DNA from: Amoeboaphelidium protococcarum | Taxonomy: Eukaryota > Aphelidiomycota > Aphelidea | Reading direction: 5' to 3' | Assembly: GCA_023515745.1 (NCBI GenBank) | Contig: JALECJ010000255.1 | Span: forward strand, 2,175,000-2,238,999 | DNA length: 64,000 nucleotides | Shown: positions 12,711 to 24,652 of the stretch, piece after piece | Layout: every line of letters begins with the position of its first letter | Numbering within the stretch: position 1 is the stretch's first letter | Program-made: the position numbers and the translations under genes | Notes under the pieces: generated by a model | Databases searched by the model: none | Told to the model about the DNA's origin: nothing | What the model saw: the letters and a program-made list of their open reading frames with translations, nothing else

Positions 12711-13509
12711 TCAACCACGTGTAAGTTGATTTTCAGTTGAGTTTGTGCACGCGTTATCGCGATAGGTACAGTTTAAATGTAAACACTTTTTAAAAGCAAT
12801 ATTATTGAAGGATTAGGACTATAAAGAGTAGCAGCAAATTAACTAAATCTCGATTTGTTATAATACGATTGAACGCTACCGCAGGGAGTGTAGCTTCGCG
12901 CGTTGTTTCACCTTTAAACTCATCCATAATACCATAGAGCTTTGATAAGCTGAGATCATTGTGGCCGTTCGAAGTATCGCCAGCTTGATATCGGGCTGAC
13001 TGTTACGGCTCATGTCCTTTGAGGATTTTATTTTACACGGTTAATGCGTTTAGGCGCTGAGGATTAAAGCAAGCTCATATGTGAATAATGATTATTGACA
13101 GTTACTCGGTCCACGTACTCTGAACTATGAGAGTTTGCGTACTAATCGCATCTAGTTCCGTTAACCTTCTCTGGCAGTAGGCGACTAAAAACTATTGTAC
13201 CAACGCGTAAGCGATTAAGAAATTACAATAATTAATTAATAGACAGTCACAAGTGTTTTTACTCAACCTACTCCAAATCTTGAGGTGATATCAAGTGTTA
13301 TCTTCCTTTTCACATACTGATAACCCATTGGATGATAAAGAACAATGCGCACTAGATAAAGGGCGTTTAATACTACGAGACAGTTATAAAATGTTTTCGA
13401 CCGAACTATTAAATGAGTACAGAGGTAATAAAATTATATCTATTTATTGATAATATTTTGGGGTGTAATCATTCATAACAATATAAGTTAATCTAGCTGA
13501 TAAAACCAA

Positions 13510-15450
13510 TCAAATCTTCTATCTCTTCTTTTACGGACGTCCTAGCTTTTTGGGTTAAGCAGCAATCTACGGGACTTAAAAATGCTGTGGAAGTACTGGC
13601 ATAGGATATTGTGGTACAAACTGTGCCCCAGAGGTAAAGGCTGAATATCCGGAATCATCTGTATTTGGAGAATCGCCCATAAGATTAGGCTGTTGTCCGC
13701 TTATAAGAGGACTACTCAGCATCGGTTAAAGTTTGGTATAATCTTGAGGTGCTGAAGCAATATCTCCTGTAGTCACTACGCGTCTTATAAAAGGTATACC
13801 ATCCACTATACTTATATTGTCAGTCACCGCAGATTGAATAGGTTGTGTAGGCTTGACAATAAACTCGTTTCCACTCGCGGACTAAGCTTTGTCTTGACCT
13901 GGTTGAATTAGATTTTACAGTCTACCCAGTAAGATGCAATAGGATTTAGCGTCTCGACTTAGCACATTCTTCCCTTAACGGCATTAACTCCAATCTTCAT
14001 TCAATAGTGCCAAATCAAGCTCACCATTCGCCTGGAGATAATACTAACGAAAAGATGACGTTATACTCTGGTCAAAAACACCCTACGCTAATGACTTCAA
14101 AAATTTCTCCTAATTAAATGCTACAGCTTAGCTGGCAGAAGGTATTGATGTTGATCCATAGATAATGCTGGCCAAGCCATGATCATTAGACTTATCCAAT
14201 GATAAATGGCGATAAAGCAACGCGAACCGAGTCGCGAAATCAAGCTAATGCAGCTATCTTGGAGGCTATAATTCTTATATCGTAAAGTATCCATGTTGCG
14301 CTAAATGCATTTGTTAACTTGACCCCAACTACAGAAATATATCTTAACCATTCATAGGAGGACTAAAATAGAGCTACAGCTCAGTTTTGGTCATACTGTT
14401 AAAAGCAGCCACTACAACATCGGGATCAGTAACTAGCGATGGGACTTATTTCTAGCACATCTTATGAAAAGCAGAGCTAACAAATCTGTAATGACCCAGA
14501 GATTGTTCAAGAGCCGAGTCAGCCATGATATTGAGATTTTAAATCTCTTTCGAGTTCCCTGCGAGCCGATTGAATTTATCGACGAGAATCAGCATCTTAA
14601 GCACACCTTATAATTAATTTTTACTGCCATACTTCTAAATAAGTCTTATGCACATCTCATAGAATTTCTAAATCGTGTCTGTCTGCTAAAAGTAGTAAGT
14701 TTGGAAGATCATTGAGGAAAGTTCACTTAGGCCTAGAGTCAAGGTCTTAGCGATGATATGCGCAACGTATTCAGCCTTTGCATGATTATCCAGCTTCTGC
14801 ATGATCAAATTTATAATAACATACCCAAAATTATGATTAGTGAATGATAACGCCAAATTGGTGATACCGACAAGAAGCTCCTTAGTCGGCAACACAGGTA
14901 CCAAATACAAACAGGCCACCAGAGGCTTGCCTTGAGCAAAGAGTTCTAGATCACGCTCAAGTGACAGGGGAGTGGCAACTTGATAAATCTTCTGGAACAA
15001 TTTCTGACTCAAATCGGTACTTTAACTGGACAAGATCCAATCTGGCACGTAATTAATAGAGATTATAGGCAGAGGTTTATAAATCTATGCAGCATTTTGA
15101 AAATCAATAACATCCAACGCGTCATACAAAGGCTTAAGGCATTGCTATAGAAATGTAGGGTCCATATTATTGATATGACTGTCAAACGTCAGCTATGCCA
15201 TTAAAGAACTCAAATCCAATTGAAATGCATCAGTTTCAGACCATATTTAAACCAATCTGATATGATCATACAGAGGATAGCACTAGACATTCTGCAGTTG
15301 ATCAATCAAGAGCCCATGATTAAAGACATCATACAGCGGATTACTCATTCTAAGAGGTAGAAGCTCTAACAAGGAATACGTAGTCGCATCAATAGGAAGC
15401 ATCAAGCAAAGCGAGACTATTAGACAACAAAAATACCTGAAAGACACCAT
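13510..15450 (-). CDS. Secreted tandem-array family protein, member 6 (subgroup gamma)
   Basis: 646 codons, ATG at 15450, TGA at 13510-13512; the frame is open throughout. N-terminus MVSFRYFCCLIVSLCLMLPIDA is a signal peptide, then TTYSLLELLPLRM as in member 5. Signatures: QLDLSSLMAQL...QCLKPLYDALDV, and LHQLDFATRFALLYRHLSLD near residue 405. The Pro/Gln-rich tail is shorter than in member 5 (one QDYTKL unit) and ends in a lysine/arginine cluster, RPQKKRQKI. A secreted protein with a terminal basic cluster of NLS type is a combination seen in host-nucleus-directed effectors of other parasites; that role is speculation here. Confidence 0.82.
13709..14028 (-). repeat. 320 bp near-identical tract (copy in member 6)
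   Basis: Partner of 10881-11200 in member 5. It covers the junction between the helical core and the Pro/Gln-rich tail. Synonymous positions are preserved over the right-hand half, so protein-level selection alone is a poor explanation. Confidence 0.85.
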
Positions 15451-15600
15451 GTTGATCACGCTGTCACCGATATATATGGCTGTATATCAAAGCAAATGGA
15501 AGTGTGAGAAATGGCTAAGCAGAAAGTAAAAGGCGGATAAATTTTTTTTTCACATTCAGGACCCCTGACTTCGTATATTCAGACTCTGGAATTCCAAATT

Positions 15601-15605
15601 AGGGG
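15601..15605 (+). promoter_or_regulatory. STRE-like AGGGG pair upstream of array member 6; spacer 15451-15897
   Basis: AGGGG at 15601-15605 (151 bp upstream) and CCCCT at 15562-15566 (112 bp upstream) of the member 6 start. The first is within an element shared with member 5. A T-run and AT-rich stretch lie around 15540. No gene is seen in the 447 bp spacer. Confidence 0.5.
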
Positions 15606-15897
15606 TCTCCCACGAGTAATGGTGAATCATTGTTGTATTTTCTCTGCATCTACGTCGAAGTTTAATATTTTTCATACGGAGATTGACGGTCTGCTATATT
15701 GTCGTCGCGTTGAACTTCTGACTGAATATGGCGTGGTTTACTCAAAGCTTTTTTAGTAAATGTTGAGCTCAAATGCTTTGGTACAGTTTTTAGTAGTTTC
15801 CCTACAATTCTCCCCGCTCCTGAGCGACTGAATTACACGCGGCCGATACTTTGGAAGAAACAACACTTGCATACTAAATTCAATACGTTTATTCCAG

Positions 15898-17631
15898 TCA
15901 TTTGTATATATCCTTTAATAATTTTGCAAATTCTTCACTATCAAAGTCAAAGTCTTCTAAGTCTGCCTAAATTTAATGTGGATTCAACAGATGATCAGTA
16001 TTGGAGACGTTGTTATCAGAGGTCGATGGCTGGACGCGCTCTATTTCAAATTAATCACCCTGAGGAAACAAGTACTCAGCATTTGCATCCAGTACAAATT
16101 CTGCAAGCATCTTCTGCTCATCTTCCCAATCTAACTATTTAGCATGCTATTGAGTGCTCTCGTAGAGAAACAAAATGCGCTTAATCAGAATATGATACGC
16201 CCACAACTACAGGTACTCTTCAACGAATTACAGTTTCGACAGCTGTTCCAGCACTAAATATTCCTGCTGAACGTCCTCAATCAATAAGACACCATTCGAG
16301 TCAGAATATCTAGGAATTAGCTTGTCGACATAATCATCAATGACAGGGATTCGCTCAGCAGTCCAAGGGGACGTCTACTCCTTCATCACAATGTCAAAGG
16401 CTTTGACCAAGTCAGATTCTCCCTTTTAAATGTCTATCAGTATCTTGAGACGCGTCTGAAAAGATAGCTGCAAAAACTGTTTATTGGATATAAACTTTCC
16501 AGGGACAAGCAATTGATTCATAAGTTCTAACTTTACTCTTTGAGGAAGCTTGGCGTACAAGTTCCATCGATATGGCAGAGTATCAAAATACCTGATCAAA
16601 TCAGTCTCGGTCATCAGCTACACAATCTTAGTGATTTGCTTTAATGTGAGCATATTCTACTACAATTGCTCATTTTAAAGCATCTCTTGAAATAAATGTT
16701 ACGCGTATTGAGGTATCTAATGTGCATTCATTTAACGGTTAATCAAATCGATTGTCAAACCATGTTAGTTACTCTGTGGCATCAAATTATTCACCGTGAC
16801 CAATGTGGCAATTCCATCACGCAGACGATTGAAATCCAAAGTTTAATGAAGAGATATTGCCAGATACTCCACTGATTTGTCCACAGCCTAAAACTCAAAC
16901 ACAACGTTGCCGTGGATATATTACTTTGCGATAACTCGAGCAGATGCAATATTGTTACTTCGGATAGCACAACCAAAAGTCGCAGCAATGATACTGCTGG
17001 TTAAATCTTAACGTTACAACAGCATGGTGTTAATGATGGCAGTTAAGACGCTCCTTTTCTATAGCTATACTACAATCGGTATGAGCTCATGGAACATAAT
17101 CGGCTTCGAGACCACCCCAATGATTGAATAAACAGCCGTATCCAAGCGATATCGAGCTTTATTATCCAAGTCTCTTTCATACATAGGCAGAAGAACATCT
17201 TTGAACACGGCAACCAATAGTTCGTAAGCAGAGTCAGCAGTCCTATCGTCAACGCTTTCAATCCAATCTTGATCAAGCCATTTATAATTGCGAATCTCAA
17301 ACGAAAAATCGCGCGTAAACAGCGGATCGAGACACTTCACAATTTATTGAAGAGACATCACGTTGGCAAACATACATGATGATTGCTATTTAACCACGTT
17401 AGACAGATCTAGCTGATACTAGTGCTATATTGCAAGCTGTTATTGCAGTGGTAGAAATTCGACACCGTATTGCAAAAGCGTAAAACACTAAGTCTTGAGA
17501 GTGACATCTTCAGAGTACAAGCTATTTATAACACTTTACAGCCTCCAGCCTGAATAATGTCTAGATAGCAGATCTTGAAAGCTTAAAGCTTACACCACGC
17601 CCAATAATAAAGGTACCAGTAGCAACATCAT
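15898..17631 (-). CDS. Secreted tandem-array family protein, member 7 (subgroup beta)
   Basis: 577 codons, ATG ATG at 17629-17631/17626-17628, TGA at 15898-15900. Signal peptide MMLLLVPLLLGVVQA then LSFQDLLSRHYS, nearly the same as member 4. Signature 1 DLSNVV...VKCLDPLFTRDFSFEI, followed by KWLDQDWIES, is shared with members 3 and 4. Signature 2 is QFLQLSFQTRLKILID near residue 390. The C-terminus is acidic and aromatic (QIQADLEDFDFDSEEFAKLL). Same length as member 4 although genes 5 and 6 lie between. No known domain. Confidence 0.8.
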
Positions 17632-17739
17632 CTCTCGTTATCTCAATGTTCTCAAAGGCCTCAGCTGACTAATGTGAAAAATTCCCGACGCCAAAATCTG
17701 AAAAGGCCTCGGTCATTCAAGCAAAGTCTAGACCAACCC

Positions 17740-17781
17740 CCCCTGAAGTCTTGGAATCTCATCGCGATTTGAATCAAGGGG
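17740..17781. promoter_or_regulatory. STRE-like pentamer pair upstream of array member 7; spacer 17632-18226
   Basis: CCCCT at 17740-17744 (109 bp upstream) and AGGGG at 17777-17781 (146 bp upstream) flank a short interval. The second is in ATCAAGGGGTAT, a context shared with members 3 and 4. The remaining part of the 595 bp spacer holds nothing recognised. Confidence 0.5.
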
Positions 17782-18226
17782 TATCTTGGCAAAATCGACA
17801 TTATTGTAACGAACAATAAAGTACTGTAGTTAAATTTGGGCTGTGCATAAGTGTAGTGTTAAAGCACGACCTAATTAAGTAACACGAAATGTAAACTAAT
17901 TTTCATTTGTGCTCTGTTCATAGTTCATCTTTGATCGGTAAACTTCAAGATCGATCGAATATACCCAAATACTCCGATTAATTAGACTTCTAAAGTCTCC
18001 TGTTATTCTGAATGCTAAGGGAAGGTGTTGACTGCATTAGAACTAACTAAGGCTGATTTTATGGATATACATTAACGTAAGAGTCTACCATAGACAGACG
18101 CTGACTCTACTGTATTCAACCGGCTACCAGTCTACAATTGCAATTCCAAGGGGCAGTTCATTTTGCATAATTTTATTATAGGACGAATTCTGGCATGGAT
18201 GAATGACCAACACCAGAGGAATACTA

Positions 18227-19783
18227 TCAAGTAGTAAAGAGAGGCGCCCCAGAACTTGACAAGCGATTAGTTTTGATCAGTAATTGCTGCAGCATAAAAC
18301 AGTAAGCCTGTTGTTCGCGAGTTGAACTAACTTGCGCATTACATTGACGAAAGTCACTCAATAGAAGATCATAATCCAACTAACCACTCTGACTCTCGTA
18401 AAGGGAACTCAATTTTCCCACCATCTCATTATTTTCCTAAAAGAATTTTGATTGAACATTCAAGTACATGCTATTTTGTCCTGTAGTTGCCTGACGCGTC
18501 TATTAAGGACGTAACAAACGATGATTTCTCATGAACCAACAAAGTAACATTTGAAATCTCACCCCAAAATCTAGCAAATGAAATTCCTTGACAGACTGTA
18601 ACAGCTCGAGTTTGAATGTACCTTACATCACCATAATATGTTATTGACTGAGAGGAATGAGTGCGAACACAGATGTGCCAAATTCAGCTTGATTATAAAG
18701 TTGCATCAATTGAGAAGTAGTCATTGCATCAAACGACGCAATAATAGCATCTGGATTAGAGAAAATCGACGAGTACTTTTAACAGATGACTTTATACGCA
18801 ACTGATATAAAATTATAATTAGCGTCGTTCTCCAAGTACGCAATAAATTTACTATCTAAAGATACACGCCAAATCTCAGCTTCTTCCAGAAGATTGAAAT
18901 GATTTGATAATGACAGAAACTTGATAATGCCATTCAGTGAACCGCCTTTACCACTTTCATACACCATTCTAGCACACATTAAGTAGAAATTGTCTACTAA
19001 GCGCAACGAGTTCGAAAAAAACTAGCCATAAAGTTATCGAGCCAGCGAGAGGCGATGTCTGAGCAAAGCGTTGACCATGGTGTCAATAAGATAATCCCCA
19101 CTATCATTTCCAATCTTTTGAGATATCAAAGAAATCACCTAACTGCCGAGATGTAGATCAAGCTGGAGATCTTATAGGACGATGTTAGTCAATCGCGTAA
19201 GAGAAGCTTTATCGTTAATCTCGTCGATGAGACATGATGTGACCAGAGGAGGCACATTAGAGTTAAAGAACTGTTAGTCTCGCTTTAGAGATAATGGAGC
19301 AGTAATAGCAATGATCTTGGCAAGCTGCATAGATTTTTTATCGTCATCAAGTATCAACATTGTATAGTCAGACACGTACCGTATTGAGAGGATGAGCAAT
19401 GGTGTTTAGAAATCAAAGCCACTTTGGCGCAAGTTTAACACATCAAACGCGTCATACAGCGGTTGCAAGCACAATTGCACGCTTTAATCATCCAATGTAG
19501 CCATCGACGGCTCAAACACCAGTAGATGCATTAATTGGCTAAGATCCATTTCATAAGCATTCAATCCATCGCCCAGTGATATAAAATCGATAGCATTGTA
19601 AATTTGCTAGCATTATTCTTATTGGAATCGCCTGAAGTAATTATTAAGACTCTCTGAATTCTGTGTATGATCCTTAAGATTTCTCTCTATAATATCACGA
19701 AGACACAATGCATGACTAGAAGCCAATGGAATAGATAGTAAAATTATCATTGCGATCCAGCACAATCGGACAAGCTCTATCAT
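18227..19783 (-). CDS. Secreted tandem-array family protein, member 8 (subgroup gamma, lacks the Pro/Gln tail)
   Basis: 518 codons, ATG at 19783, TGA at 18227-18229. N-terminus MIELVRLCWIAMIILLSIPL, then ASSHALCLRDIIER, is a long hydrophobic signal. Signatures: EMDLSQLMHLL...QLCLQPLYDAFDVL, and KEFHLLDFGVRFQMLL near residue 400. The protein stops soon after the core (ends NRLSSSGAPLFTT), so it has neither the Pro/Gln-rich tail with a basic end of members 5 and 6 nor the acidic tail of subgroup beta. It may be a core-only version, or the tail may have been lost. No in-frame TGA or frameshift found. Confidence 0.8.
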
Positions 19784-19862
19784 TATCAACACGCTAATTA
19801 TATAGAGATGAGCACTGTAAGTGGGATACTATACTAAGAATTTGAATTAAAAGAGAAGTTTC

Positions 19863-19867
19863 AGGGG
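19863..19867 (+). promoter_or_regulatory. STRE-like AGGGG upstream of array member 8; spacer 19784-20095
   Basis: AGGGG in TTTCAGGGGAGAC, 80 bp upstream of the ATG. The 312 bp spacer holds nothing else recognised. Confidence 0.48.
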
Positions 19868-20095
19868 AGACTTTCATGTGTCTCACCATGCAGATGGCCA
19901 ATCAAAAACTCCAACCTTAAAACGTAATGTTGAATCGCGCCTTGAGTGCTATATGAAAGACTAGAAGCTAAACTATTGTATTGTACTCGTCACAGGAGCT
20001 AAAAACATTTTAATATATTCTAGATTCTATTATTCCTAAATTACTTCTTTACCGAAACACCCATAAATACATAGAGTCCACAAGCAGAGTACCAC

Positions 20096-21982
20096 TCAAT
20101 GGTCCATGTCCAAAGCGAACATTTCATCGGAAGAATAATCGTAGCGATCATCCGACCCAGGCAATTGCTACTGCGATTCGTGCATATTGTCTCTTCTCTA
20201 ACGCTGTAAACTTCCGTCGCCATCTTATACAGGGGCTTCTTCAGTCCGCTATGCCGTCTCATCCTAGCGAGCAGTATCTTGAGGTGGTGCAACCATCTCC
20301 GCATCGGAACGGAAAACGCCATTCTTATACCTGGAATCGCCTTAAATAGAAGGAAAGTGCAAAGTATCCACAACAGGAGGCAGCTAATCAACAGAAATTT
20401 CAGCCATGAAGCCATCGTGAGGATTCTATTACTTTCTCAGAAATACAACTCTGGCCAGTAGAAGGCAATATAAGCGGGAATCAAGCTACATGATTTAGTA
20501 TTTGGCACGACAGTGAATCCAATCTACTCTAATCAAAGCGCGATCAAAGTCCACAGATTCAGTTTAACCAGTTTAAAATATCTTCATGTACATTCTACGC
20601 AATAAGACTACAATGTTATTATCGTATACCCCATCATCCAGAACGTGCAAAAAGTCTTCCTCCTGATTTTGAGCGGGCTACGGCACATTGTCAGAAGATT
20701 CAATAGCTCCAATACGGCGCATTTCATAATCCTGCTGATTCTGACTCTACGCAACAGGTGCCTCTCTCTTCAGCAACGCCAGCCTAACATTAAATTTGAG
20801 CCTATGAAACTAAACCTGATCCAATTATTACAATGAGAACTAACCTAAGTGTACCAGAAGCAACTGAGCATCAACTCTAAGCCTAACAAAGACAGCCTTT
20901 TATTCCGGACGCAAAGAAACGAAATAGCTCGATATTTGCCAAGCACTCATTGTCTGAAAGGCCTCCGCTATAACGTCAGGATGATTGTGAGTTAAATCCT
21001 TTGAACCAGTCAGCAGCGCATAAGACTAAAACACAAAAGGATACTGGACAACCTGTGTCAACACCTCTATTGAGAATAAATTTAGTCGGGACTATCCAGA
21101 TTCCGCTGCTGGAATCAATGTGAAATCACGAACAACATCCAATACAGCCAGCATATTGATCAAATCACGCTACATGCCATACACATTAATCTTGTCCGCA
21201 CATGTCGTAAAAAACAAACTTGTCAACGCGGTATTACGTTCGAAATATTTCGCATAAAGCAACTGAGACAGCACTGTCCTCTTGAGACTAAGTGAAGTGA
21301 ACATCATTTTGACGGCGAAATTGTCAGCATCCGAGCCAAGTCTCTGAAAGACCAAGTTAATTATGGAATATACAAAATCTTGCTTATTGGAATAGAATGC
21401 ACTCTCAGCCAAATCCACTCCAAACTTTTAGATGGGCAAAGCATACAGAAGGTTTTCTGTACAAAGAGGTGATACTCCATCCTTAAACAGGAGCTCGTCT
21501 TTAAGCAGACTGGGTAACTAAGTGACGTCGAATATCTTTTCATAGAGGACATTTCTTCGCTAAGCAATCATGGAGTTGATAACGGCCGACTTTGTATAAT
21601 CGAACGCATAGATAAAGAATGGCTTCAAGATCGTAGGGCGATACGCGTCATAGATGTTAACCATGTCATATAGAGATTTTGCACAAGTAATCACGTCCAT
21701 ATTTTGCAGTAACGAGCCGACAGGATCAAATGCCAAATAGAACATGAGCTAGCTCATATCTGCCTTATACCCAGAAATATCACCCAAACGAGATGGCAAT
21801 TCAGTAAAAGTAATCTTATCATATATAGTCTTACACTGCAGTGATCTAAAAGCAGCAGGCCCCTCAAAGACAATAGACTGACCATAGTGCTTATCGACAA
21901 GATCGCGAATTTTCAAATTTTCTGCCAACACAGAGATGCTCCAGATTTAGATAATGATAAAGCTTAAATGCCAGTTCACCAT
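20096..21982 (-). CDS. Secreted tandem-array family protein, member 9 (subgroup gamma)
   Basis: 628 codons, ATG at 21982, TGA at 20096-20098; checked for internal TGA over most of its length. N-terminus MVNWHLSFIIIQIWSISVLA is a signal peptide, then ENLKIRDLVDKHYG. Signature 1 KADMSQLMFYL...TCAKSLYDMVNIY; signature 2 FHRLKFNVRLALLKRE near residue 400. The C-terminal region is rich in Gln, Asp and Arg (ends in an Asp/Met-rich DDRYDYSSDEMFALDMDH). Closest to member 10 (24% of the window away from members 5 and 6 in the array, but same subgroup). Function unknown. Confidence 0.8.
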
Positions 21983-22108
21983 CACGCTTTCCCAGTATCA
22001 CTTAATTTTAACAGAATTTGCTAATCTAGTAGATTTAAGGTAATGAGTCAGTTTTTGTATAACTTTCCATAGTTAATCGATCTTGATTCAATCAATTAAG
22101 GAGAGCAG

Positions 22109-22113
22109 CCCCT
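22109..22113 (-). promoter_or_regulatory. STRE-like AGGGG upstream of array member 9; spacer 21983-22562
   Basis: CCCCT on plus in CAGCCCCTGTG, 127 bp upstream of the start. Member 10 has GATGCCCCTGTG 126 bp upstream of its own start, so the site and its spacing are conserved in this pair. ACGCGT occurs near 22306. No gene is seen in the 580 bp spacer. Confidence 0.52.
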
Positions 22114-22562
22114 GTGTCTGCAATGGTTGTTCACATGAGTCAGTGAATGCTTATCTCTAAATGACTACGGTACACGTTATCATATTCACAACTGGGAATG
22201 ACGCGCAAGCTTTCCAGCCAAAGATTTTGGATTCATTCGATGGCAAATGCATGTAATAAAGTCAGAATTGTTAATTCGTACAGTACGTGATTAATCATTA
22301 AAGCGACGCGTAACTGACCATCATGTCCTACAACAAGCAGTTTCAGCCTATATGCAGTAAAATCCTAGCGCCTTGGTAAGTAATTAAATTGCAGTCAATC
22401 GGAAGACGGCGTAAAATGTACATAGGAACTCAAAACGTGGAATAAACGAATTTCAAAGATGGCGTCATTAAAATCAATCTTTCATCTAGTTTCTATTTAT
22501 TTCAAATCAACTAGTCGGGTAACACGTCAAAGAACGTTAGAGCCGGCGTCAGGATTTATAAC

Positions 22563-24527
22563 TCACTGATCGTTGTCAGAAACTAACAATCCATCTATAA
22601 AGTTATCCTCGAACCGCCTCAATTTGGGTTGATATTGATCTACTTCCTCAGAATCCAGTCTCCTCTTACGCGTTGACTCTTAGCCCCCATCTAAAACGTG
22701 AATTTCTTCAGTCTGCAAGCCCGCATTTTCCATATTGGCATTGCCCTGCTGAGGTGCGAAGGTTACCATATCAGGAGGATATACGCGTTTAGAATCTCTA
22801 ACAACGAGTGCTTCAGGGTGGAATTACAAAGGATCTACAGGTGGAGGAGGAGGCTAATCAGTAGAAATGTCAGCCATAAAGCCATCATGAGGATTTTATT
22901 ACTTTCTCAAATATATGACCCTGGCCAATAAGAGGCAATACTATCGGGACTCTAATTCCATGATTTGAATACTTTTGCGACAATACGCCCAATCTGCTCG
23001 CAGTAACAAGCGATCAAAGTCCATAGATTGAGTGTAACCAGAGGAAAAAGCTGTCAAGTACATTTGACGCAACTATTTCACAATGTTATTGTCATAGAGG
23101 TTATTCAATAGAGCCTGTAAAAAATTATCTTTTTAAGATGGATAAGACAGATAAATATGACCAGAGAAGTGAGTATTCACAGTAGGCCTGATCGGTCGAT
23201 TTTACTCGCCCTCACTCTACACAACAGGAGCTTCTCTCTTCAGCAACGCCAGTCTAACGCTAAAAGAGAGTCTATGAAATTAATCCTTGTTCAGCCAATG
23301 AAAAGAGAACTAGCCAAAGTTTACCAGAAGCAGTTGCGCCTCAATTTTTAGATTCAAGAAAACTGTCTTATATTTATCAGGAAGATGCTAGAAATACGCC
23401 AATACTTACTGATTACTCATTGTCTAGAAGGTAGAAGCTATTACGACTGGATGAGCATGGGCCAAATCTTTTGCGGCAGTCAGCAGTGAATAAGCAGGAC
23501 GTACAAAATCATAGTGGGATTTCTGAGTCAATACCTCGAAAGACAGTTTACTCAACTAAGACTACTCAGACTCTGCCACAGCTAATAGCGTAAAATCTCG
23601 GACATTTTCCAATACAGCCAACATTTTGATCAAATCCCTCAGAGATCCATAAGTATTAACCATACCCACAGATGTAACAAAGAACTAACGCGTCATCCTC
23701 ATATCAATATGGAAATAATTCGCAAACAGCAACTAAGCCAATGCAACTCTCTTATGAGTTATTGCAGATTACATCACCTTGATAACAAATTCTTCAGCAT
23801 TAGTACCAGAACTCGGCCTGCTTTAAATTACAGGTAATTATTATTATTATGATAGAGTGTCACGAGACTAAAAGTACAAAAAAATCAGTTGGATTATACG
23901 GGTGGAGAATTCTGGATTATGCAAATAGATGACGATATCGACCAAATCCTTCTTTATCATTTAATTAGGTAGAATTTAAATCAGATTAGCCATACAGAGA
24001 GGAAGCTTTCCCTCATTTACCAGACGCTCGTCACTGCGCAGACTGAGTATATACGTTGAGTAGAATATTTTCTGATACAGAGCCAATCTCTTCGATTCAA
24101 CCATTAAGTCAATCACCGATTACTCTGCATAATCGAAGCCATAAATAAAGAAGGGCTTTTCATATGAAGCGCGAGAGCTGTCGACACCATCAACCATCTC
24201 GTATAAAGGAGTTAGACAGCTAGTCACGTCCAGCTGTTGAATGGAAGCTCCAGCGTGATCATCCGCCAGCCAAGACATGAGCTAGCTCATATCAGCCTTA
24301 TACCCAGGAATGTCACCAAAATGAGATGACAATTGAGTAAACGCAATCTTGTCATATATGCCCATACAGCGCTGCGAATTAAAAGCAACAGGGCCTTGAA
24401 AGGTTACGGATGGGGCATAATGCTTATCAACAAGATCATGAATCGTCAATTATTCAGCCAGCACAGAGATGCTCAAGACTTAAAGGATAATAAAGAGCAT
24501 GATCAAATAAGAATACCAGTGTATCAT
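22563..24527 (-). CDS. Secreted tandem-array family protein, member 10 (subgroup gamma)
   Basis: 654 codons, ATG at 24527, TGA at 22563-22565. N-terminus MIHWYSYLIMLFIILQVLSI is a signal peptide (then SVLAEQLTIHDL). Signature 1 KADMSQLMSWL...SCLTPLYEMVDG; signature 2 FHRLSFSVRLALLKRE near residue 420. A run TAA TAA TAA TAA (23838-23849) encodes four Gln and lies in an insertion absent from member 9. The tail has a basic cluster (STRKRRLDSEE), another KRVYPPDM segment and an acidic end (GLLVSDNDQ). Rightmost gene of the array; the next gene (CSN3) is housekeeping and on the other strand, marking the array border. Confidence 0.8.
23838..23849 (-). repeat. TAA trinucleotide run read as four Gln in array member 10
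   Basis: Four consecutive TAA codons in frame in member 10. In a standard code this would be a cluster of stops; here it is a short Gln-encoding microsatellite that could expand or contract in frame. Confidence 0.75.
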
Positions 24528-24652
24528 AGCTTATTGTCCTGCTCCAGTCTACTCAATACGCGACACTGGAAAATCAAAAAAAAATCAAATGCAGTCAGTA
24601 TCCCAATTTCTCAATTAGGAGCGATCTGTGATCAATTACAGGAGGTACGATG

